Shown: in pieces, positions 57,983-64,000 of the stretch | Numbering within the stretch: position 1 is the stretch's first letter | How the letters are laid out: every line of letters begins with the position of its first letter | Source of the DNA: an uncultured Pelagibacteraceae bacterium | GTDB taxonomy: Bacteria; Pseudomonadota; Alphaproteobacteria; Pelagibacterales; Pelagibacteraceae | Assembly (NCBI GenBank): GCA_902594245.1 | Contig: CACJLM010000001.1 | Coordinates: forward strand, 71,591 to 135,590 | Direction: 5' to 3' | DNA length: 64,000 nt | Position numbers and translations under genes: made by a program | The notes under the pieces: generated by a model | Databases searched by the model: none | Told to the model about the DNA's origin: nothing | Seen by the model: the letters and a program-made list of their open reading frames with translations, nothing else

Positions 57983-58201
57983 ATGAAAAAATTTAAAATC
58001 TGTTTAACATTATCATTATTTTGGATAGTATTTGTGGGTTATCTTGTTTGGGCGAATGGATTGTTGGCAAGAGGAACTAAAGATTTTAGATGGGATGAAT
58101 GGATATGGTTTGGACTGATACCTGCAATAGTACCTTATCTATTTTATTACATATGGAAACCAGAAGTTATAACAAATTTTTTTAAACAAAATAAACAATG
58201 A
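57983..58201 (+). CDS. Small hypothetical membrane protein (72 aa)
   Basis: MKKFKICLTLSLFWIVFVGYLVWANGLLARGTKDFRWDEWIWFGLIPAIVPYLFYYIWKPE; two TMs. Confidence 0.55.
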   Translation: MKKFKICLTLSLFWIVFVGYLVWANGLLARGTKDFRWDEWIWFGLIPAIVPYLFYYIWKPEVITNFFKQNKQ

Positions 58202-58307
58202 AAATAGAAATTTATTCACAGAACTTAAATTTGATATATGAAAATAGCATTTTACTTGTTGATTATTGCTATCAAGGTATCATTAATTTAGTCACTTACA
58301 TAAATCT

Positions 58308-59084
58308 TTGATTTTTTTAAACTTATTTTTAATTTTTTTATTAGGCGCTTGTCTAGGCAGTTTTGCAAATGTTTGTATTTATCGTTTACCTAAAAATAAA
58401 CAGATTATTAGTGGCAGATCTTCATGTCCAAAATGTAAAAAAAAAATTAATTGGTACGATAATTTACCTTTAATTTCTTTTTTTTTTTTAAATAGAAAAT
58501 GTAGAAATTGTAATAAGATTATATCTACGAGATATTTTATTGTTGAACTTATAACTGGAATTGCTTTTTTATTAATTTACCTAAATTTCAAAAATTTGAA
58601 TACAGTTATTTTTTTATCTATTTTAGTTTTAATTTTTATTATAATTTTTTTTATTGACCTAGAAAATTATATTATCCCAGATACTTTAAATTTTATTATT
58701 ATAGGTTTGGCACTATTAAAAAACTTTTTACCAAATTTTAATACAAGCTTAATTCATGAAATAAACCAATCAATTATTGGTGGTATGGTTGGATATATAA
58801 GCATTTGGTTGATTATTTATTTATATAAAACTTTTAAAAAAATTGATGGTATGGGATTAGGTGATGCTAAACTAATGGCTGGTATTGGTTTTTTATTCGG
58901 TTGGCAATCTATACCTTTTGTCCTTTTTGTTTCATCTATTTTAGGACTGATTTTCGTTGTCCCATCACTAATAAAAAAACAGAAAAATATGAGGACCGAA
59001 ATTCCTTTTGGGCCCTTTATTATATTAGCCTGCTTGATTTATTTTGTCTATGGAAGTCAGTTATACGATCTAATATTAGTTTAA
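58308..59084 (+). CDS. pilD: Prepilin peptidase (A24 family, TTG start)
   Basis: GSFANVCIYRLP, two CxxC pairs (CPKC, CRNC), GMGLGDAKLMAGIGFLFGW. Confidence 0.93.
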   Translation: MIFLNLFLIFLLGACLGSFANVCIYRLPKNKQIISGRSSCPKCKKKINWYDNLPLISFFFLNRKCRNCNKIISTRYFIVELITGIAFLLIYLNFKNLNTVIFLSILVLIFIIIFFIDLENYIIPDTLNFIIIGLALLKNFLPNFNTSLIHEINQSIIGGMVGYISIWLIIYLYKTFKKIDGMGLGDAKLMAGIGFLFGWQSIPFVLFVSSILGLIFVVPSLIKKQKNMRTEIPFGPFIILACLIYFVYGSQLYDLILV

Positions 59085-59114
59085 ATTTTGAATATTAAAT
59101 AGTATTATTTAATT

Positions 59115-60125
59115 ATGATAAATAAAATATCCGAATTAGCAAAAACAAATAAAAAAATTTCTGATTTTCACTTAAGAGGTGGCTCAGATATCTCATATAG
59201 AGTTTTGGGAGATATTGTAATTGAGCCTAATAGTAAAATTACTGATAAGGATTTACAAGAATTATTAAAGAACAATTGTTCAGAAGATGAGATAAAAAAA
59301 TTTGATATCAAAAATGAATTAGATACAGCAGTAATGTTAGGAGAGTTAAGATTTAGAGCTAATTTTTACAAAACGTTAAATGGTCTAGCTGCTGTATTAA
59401 GAAGAGTTGAGACAAAAATTCCTTTAATGGAAGATTTAAATTTACCGCAAGTCTTATTTACATTACTTGATGCTCATAAAGGTTTAGTGTTAGTAACCGG
59501 CCCTACAGGATCTGGTAAATCAACTACACTTGCAGCAATTATCAATCAAATAAATGAGTCTAGACCAGCAAATATCATAACCATTGAAGATCCAGTAGAA
59601 TTTATTCACAAAGATAAGAAAAGTATTGTTTCACAAAGAGAAGTTGGAAAACAAACTGAAAGTTTTGCACACGCATTAAAAGCTGCTTTAAGAGAAGATC
59701 CTGATGTAATTTTAGTTGGTGAGCTAAGAGATTTAGAAACTATTGGAATGGCTTTAACTGCAGCTGAAACAGGACATTTAGTTTTCGGAACATTACACAC
59801 AAGTGGTGCACCAAATACTGTAAACAGAATTATTGATGTTTTTCCACCAGAACAACAAGGTCAAATAAGAGCACAATTAGCAGAGTCATTAAATATGGTG
59901 GTTACACAAAAATTGTTTAAGAAAAAAGATGGATCTGGAAGAGTGGGTGCTTTTGAAGTAATGGTTTGTAATGCACCTATTAAAAATTTAATTCGTGAGG
60001 CTAAAATCCATCAAATTCCAAGTGTGATGCAAACTGCTCAGCGTGAAGGTATGATTACAATGGAAAAATCAATAGATGATCTAATTGGCAGAGGAGATAT
60101 ATCAAATGCGGAAAAAAACAATTAA
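59115..60125 (+). CDS. pilT: Type IV pilus twitching motility ATPase PilT
   Basis: VTGPTGSGKSTTLAAIINQIN, EDPVEFIHKDKKSIVSQREVG, HLVFGTLHTSGAPNTVNRIIDVFP. Confidence 0.93.
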   Translation: MINKISELAKTNKKISDFHLRGGSDISYRVLGDIVIEPNSKITDKDLQELLKNNCSEDEIKKFDIKNELDTAVMLGELRFRANFYKTLNGLAAVLRRVETKIPLMEDLNLPQVLFTLLDAHKGLVLVTGPTGSGKSTTLAAIINQINESRPANIITIEDPVEFIHKDKKSIVSQREVGKQTESFAHALKAALREDPDVILVGELRDLETIGMALTAAETGHLVFGTLHTSGAPNTVNRIIDVFPPEQQGQIRAQLAESLNMVVTQKLFKKKDGSGRVGAFEVMVCNAPIKNLIREAKIHQIPSVMQTAQREGMITMEKSIDDLIGRGDISNAEKNN

Positions 60126-60990
60126 AGGATTTACTTTAATCGAATTATTAGTTGTTATAGCCATAATTGGTATTTTATCAGGAACAGGTGTAGTGGCTTA
60201 TAATAGTTATACTTCAGCTGCAAAAGAAACAGCAACAAAATCTAATCATACAAAAATTGTAAATAGTATGGAAAGTGAATTTGCAAAATGTAAATTAGAT
60301 AAAAGTTCTACTATATTTAATTCTCATAAATGTAACTCATCAAATCGACCATCTACAGGTACAATTAACAATTATGTTAATAGCTTAGGTCTTAAAAATC
60401 CTTACGATAAAAGTCGACCTGTAGCACAGTCTAATGTTTGTACATCTGGATCAATTGCAATCTCAGAAAAAGAAACTGGGTCATATAATGTTGCTTATGC
60501 ATCAATTAAAAAGAAGAAAAAACATACTTCTTTAGTGAGCTCTGGCTGGTCTAAAAATTACTCTAAAACCAAAACAACTTCAGTGGCTTTTACTTGTGCT
60601 TCTAAAGCTTCTGCATCAAGTGGTCCTAAACAAACTATTTATACTTATAAACCACCTCATGATGGACCAGGTGCTGGTATAATAGTTGATGAAAATGGTA
60701 ATATGCTAGCGGGTCAAGGGGCTCATGCATGTGGTCCAGACTGTTTTAACGGTAAAATGCCTAATTGGTATACAACTGATACAAATGGAAACAGAATTTA
60801 TCCTGGTAGACCTGGAAGTAAATGGAGATGGGTTATGACAGAAGGTGCATCTGCAAGTGGAAATATTGCATCATCATGCAATGGTGGAAATTGTAAATAT
60901 AATTTTTCTGATGGAACTTATACAGTTTTAAATTCTGGAGTTACCTACAAAGCTGGAGAGAGTATAGATAATAGGAAAGCTATTCCATAA
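60103..60990 (+). CDS. Type IV prepilin, enlarged (~295 aa); start MRKKTIKGFTL preferred
   Basis: Class III signal IKG/FTLIELLVVIAIIGILSGTGVVAYNSY; start lies inside the 3' end of pilT. Confidence 0.85.
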   Translation, partial: QMRKKTIKGFTLIELLVVIAIIGILSGTGVVAYNSYTSAAKETATKSNHTKIVNSMESEFAKCKLDKSSTIFNSHKCNSSNRPSTGTINNYVNSLGLKNPYDKSRPVAQSNVCTSGSIAISEKETGSYNVAYASIKKKKKHTSLVSSGWSKNYSKTKTTSVAFTCASKASASSGPKQTIYTYKPPHDGPGAGIIVDENGNMLAGQGAHACGPDCFNGKMPNWYTTDTNGNRIYPGRPGSKWRWVMTEGASASGNIASSCNGGNCKYNFSDGTYTVLNSGVTYKAGESIDNRKAIP

Positions 60991-60996
60991 ATTTCT

Positions 60997-61683
60997 ATGA
61001 ATAAAAGAATAAAAGCTTTTACACTACTAGAACTTTTAGTTGTTTTAGCTGTTCTTGGTGTGTTTTCTGTAATTGCTTATCCAAATATTTCAAGCTGGAT
61101 AACAGATCGTGAAGTTAAAAAAGAAACTTACGAAACTGTTGCTTTTATTAAAGAGAGAAAATCAGAAGTTACCAGTGGAAAGTATGGAATGGTTCAAATT
61201 TTATTTAATAGACAGCTTCAAGTTTTTACAATGAACCCTGAAAAATTTTCTCAAATTTATAAAGGCTTTAATTCTCCTTATGCATCTCACAAACAGAATT
61301 ATACTTGTGGCTTTGGAGATACAGCAGGTTTCACTAGACAAAATCAATATGATAAAGAAGATTTTGGTCCTTACGTTTCAAGTAGCAACGTTCATATTTA
61401 TCCAAGCGCATGGCACAACCCAAGCAGGACTGCAGTCTGTATAACAAAAGATGGGTCAATATCATATTACCGACCCAATCAAAATGGCAGAGTTAAAGAT
61501 CAAGAAACTGGTAAATGGGTTGATTTTTTTATGTTTTGCTCAAAATCAAATACTACTGAAAGCACATGTAAATACAGTTCTAATCATGATTATAGATATA
61601 TGATTACACTTGACCGCTTTCAAAATATTAAAGTTTTGAAATATAGTAAGAATAAAAATAAATGGATAAAAATAGATGGCTAA
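60997..61683 (+). CDS. Prepilin-like (PilE/GspH type) protein
   Basis: IKA/FTLLELLVVLAVLGVFSVIAYPNI N-methylation motif. Confidence 0.85.
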   Translation: MNKRIKAFTLLELLVVLAVLGVFSVIAYPNISSWITDREVKKETYETVAFIKERKSEVTSGKYGMVQILFNRQLQVFTMNPEKFSQIYKGFNSPYASHKQNYTCGFGDTAGFTRQNQYDKEDFGPYVSSSNVHIYPSAWHNPSRTAVCITKDGSISYYRPNQNGRVKDQETGKWVDFFMFCSKSNTTESTCKYSSNHDYRYMITLDRFQNIKVLKYSKNKNKWIKIDG

Positions 61684-62134
61684 ATTTAATAAAGGAATTT
61701 CAATAATAGAGTCATTAGTTTGTATTGTGATTATAGGAATTGGTTTTATTGCTATCATGCAGCTTTCCGCTTTTTCAATTAATTCAATGGAGCGAGCAAC
61801 TGAAAAAAATAAACTAAATTATTTATCTGAAATGGTGATGGAGGATATGATTGGAGACCCTGACAATGTTTCCAATTATGGAAATTTTAATGAAACATGT
61901 TCTTATTCTGTAAAAGGAGGCTCAAATCTTTACAACAAAATGAAAGATAAATGGAGAAATAAACTTAAAGAAAAAAATCATATTAGAGTAAACAACAAAG
62001 ATAAGAAACTACCTTGTGATATAGCCGATACTAAAAAAACATTTATTAATACTGGAATTAATACAACAGGAAGAGTTAATTTTTTAACTGGCAAAGGTAA
62101 AAGAAAAAAATATTTAGGTGTGGTAGTTAAATGA
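61676..62134 (+). CDS. Minor pilin, PilV-like
   Basis: NKG/ISIIESLVCIVIIGIGFIAIMQLSAFSINSMERA. Confidence 0.75.
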   Translation: MAKFNKGISIIESLVCIVIIGIGFIAIMQLSAFSINSMERATEKNKLNYLSEMVMEDMIGDPDNVSNYGNFNETCSYSVKGGSNLYNKMKDKWRNKLKEKNHIRVNNKDKKLPCDIADTKKTFINTGINTTGRVNFLTGKGKRKKYLGVVVK

Positions 62135-62892
62135 AAAATAAAAACTCAGGTCTCACTTTAGTAGAAGTTTTGGTTTCAATTGTAATTGGTGTTATTAGTA
62201 TTGCAGCAGCATTTGCATCTTACAACTATTTTAATAAATCTTATAAATCTGTTTCACAAAAAGCAGCAATAAATAGTTCTGCAAGAGATGCTCTGACAGT
62301 TATAGCTAGGGATTTAAGGAATGCTGGCTATATTGATATAAATTTTACAAGAGATCCGAAGCCTGAAATTAGATTAATTAATCTTCGGCAAAAATATTTA
62401 GATAACCTAGATAAATTAGGAGTTTGGTACACCACGTCCCCAAATGATCGCATGAGAGTTAGTTACACTCCCATGAAGTATCAAAATAGTAATAAAATGT
62501 ATTTAGCACGAGAGCTAGTTATGAACCCAGCTACTGGCTCAAAGGTAATTTTTGGTAATGAAGAGTTCATTCCTAATATTGTAGATTTTCAAGTAGTCTT
62601 TAGAGACAAAAATGGAAATGAATTGTATCCTGTTTGTTATGAATGTGGATCAGTGGAAATTTCACAAGGTGCAGGTAAAGCAGGGAACATAGAACATACT
62701 AATATGAAAAAAGTTCATACGGCTGAAATTTATTTAACAATCGAGTCTGCTAAAGAAGTTTTTAATAAAGACCAGGCTACAAGAATTATAAATCATGAGG
62801 GCGGTACTTATGGAAATACATTAAATTTTAATGATAAGTATTACCGAGAAACTTTTTTTGTAAGCGTACATACAAGGAATCTATCGAATTAA
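62131..62892 (+). CDS. Minor pilin, PilW-like
   Basis: NSG/LTLVEVLVSIVIGVISIAAAFASYNYF, ARDLRNAGY. Confidence 0.8.
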   Translation: MKNKNSGLTLVEVLVSIVIGVISIAAAFASYNYFNKSYKSVSQKAAINSSARDALTVIARDLRNAGYIDINFTRDPKPEIRLINLRQKYLDNLDKLGVWYTTSPNDRMRVSYTPMKYQNSNKMYLARELVMNPATGSKVIFGNEEFIPNIVDFQVVFRDKNGNELYPVCYECGSVEISQGAGKAGNIEHTNMKKVHTAEIYLTIESAKEVFNKDQATRIINHEGGTYGNTLNFNDKYYRETFFVSVHTRNLSN

Positions 62893-63519
62893 ATGAGAAA
62901 TAAACTTAATAAAAATGAAAGAGGATTTGCTTTACCGATATCTTTATTACTTTTTGTTGTTATGACAATTATGGGTTTAACATTAGTGACAATTACTTCT
63001 AAAGAACATTCTGCAAATACCGATAAAGACAATAGCCAGCAAGTTTTCTATGCAGCAGAAAGTGGTATATCAATTGCAAAAAGTTGGATGACAAAAGAAA
63101 CTTCTAAATTAGATAACGCAAGTCAAACCGCCAGAGATGGAAGCTTAAAATTTTGTAAAACTACATTATTTCCTAACTTAAAAGACAATTCAAACTCTCT
63201 TCATTCAGGATCAAACCAATTAAGTAATGTGATACTAGGTATTTCAGGAAAAGAAAAAGAAAGATTAGAAAAATACAGTTTTGAATATTTTATAACTTAT
63301 TCACCTAACGAAAGTGGTATACCAACAATTAAAACTAAAACTGTAGCTTCATCAGGGGGAACAGATATCTCAGAGGGAACCAATTATAAATCAACAGCAA
63401 CATCCTTAGCTACTTATTACACAATTTATTCATGTGGTTGTAATAATACGGTTTCAGGTTGTAATATTAAAAATAATATTATTACTCCATTAGAAGCAGT
63501 GGTAACGGTAATTAAATGA
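62893..63519 (+). CDS. Minor pilin assembly protein, PilX-like
   Basis: ERGFALPISLLLFVVMTIMGLTLVTITSKEHSANTDKDNSQQVFYAAESGISIAKSWM. Confidence 0.75.
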   Translation: MRNKLNKNERGFALPISLLLFVVMTIMGLTLVTITSKEHSANTDKDNSQQVFYAAESGISIAKSWMTKETSKLDNASQTARDGSLKFCKTTLFPNLKDNSNSLHSGSNQLSNVILGISGKEKERLEKYSFEYFITYSPNESGIPTIKTKTVASSGGTDISEGTNYKSTATSLATYYTIYSCGCNNTVSGCNIKNNIITPLEAVVTVIK

Positions 63520-64000
63520 AATTATTTTATAAAATATTATTTTTGTATTTTTTTGTTTTTTTAACCAAAAGTTTCTCATGTAATTTCAATGAATTAAATA
63601 TTGATAAAGATATTAAAAATCTAAAAATTGACGAAATTTTCTTAACAAACCAAAACATTGACAAAGATTATGGAAAATATTTTTTTCCTATAGAGGCGTT
63701 TTGTGAAAATAAATATCAAGGTGTAATTGTTAATATAGATACTTTAAAAGATAAAATTTTTAAAATTAACTTTATTAATCAGGTAGGAACTGAAAAAAAA
63801 GTCCTAGACCTCTCGTTAAAAGAATATTCTGTTGATTTTAAATTTAAAAAAAACAATTCTGAAAAAAAAATTATTACCAGTGAATTTAAAAGTAAAGATA
63901 AATATTATTATTATACTCATCTTTTTGATGAATATAACAACTTAATAGAAATTTTTGAAATTGTAGATCCAGAAAAAAATAATTCTTTTAGAGAATTAGA
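63516..64000 (+). CDS. Secreted protein in pilus operon, truncated by window edge
   Basis: MKLFYKILFLYFFVFLTKSFSCNFNELNIDKDIKNL... open to window end; ATGA overlap with the PilX-like gene. Confidence 0.6.
   Translation, partial: MKLFYKILFLYFFVFLTKSFSCNFNELNIDKDIKNLKIDEIFLTNQNIDKDYGKYFFPIEAFCENKYQGVIVNIDTLKDKIFKINFINQVGTEKKVLDLSLKEYSVDFKFKKNNSEKKIITSEFKSKDKYYYYTHLFDEYNNLIEIFEIVDPEKNNSFREL

Noticed and set aside
1-64000. CRISPR arrays, insertion sequences, integrases, prophage or toxin-antitoxin modules
   Set aside because: No regularly spaced repeats, transposase/integrase motifs or phage structural genes were seen on either strand.

Overview
The window is 64 kb of AT-rich, densely packed bacterial chromosome. 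Gene content and the TPP-riboswitch/ThiV-like transporter pair suggest a SAR11/Pelagibacterales genome; this is inference, not a database match. Almost all of it is coding, with very short intergenic gaps and many 1-40 nt overlaps. Main blocks, left to right: aldehyde dehydrogenase, FAA-hydrolase and CcdA; TPP riboswitch plus sodium:solute symporter (ThiV-like); ABC-2 exporter; isocitrate lyase divergent from a RamB-like regulator; RseP, HU and Amt; MnmA, PLP enzyme and MFS; a pabB-pabA-pabC-like operon; aprM-aprB-aprA, TauE/SafE, suyAB and xsc (sulfite/C2-C3 sulfonate metabolism); a SxtJ-DUF5989-carbamoyltransferase-FAD oxidoreductase string overlapping the end of xsc; GMC oxidoreductase divergent from a TRAP transporter; NCS1 permease plus SDR; tRNA-Leu(TAG)-tig-clpP-clpX-lon; and a type IV pilus locus (pilD-pilT-pilins) running off the right edge. 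There is no CRISPR, transposon, prophage or rRNA. The best leads are (1) the sulfonate/sulfite island with two uncharacterised small ORFs, (2) an array of TTTACA half-sites between the aceA side and the RamB-like gene, (3) the carbamoyltransferase module joined to xsc by an 8-nt overlap, (4) an enlarged, divergent pilin set, (5) nested-hairpin RNA downstream of amt, and (6) several small ORFs missing from the supplied ORF track. I did not find a clearly new system that the sequence alone can prove.
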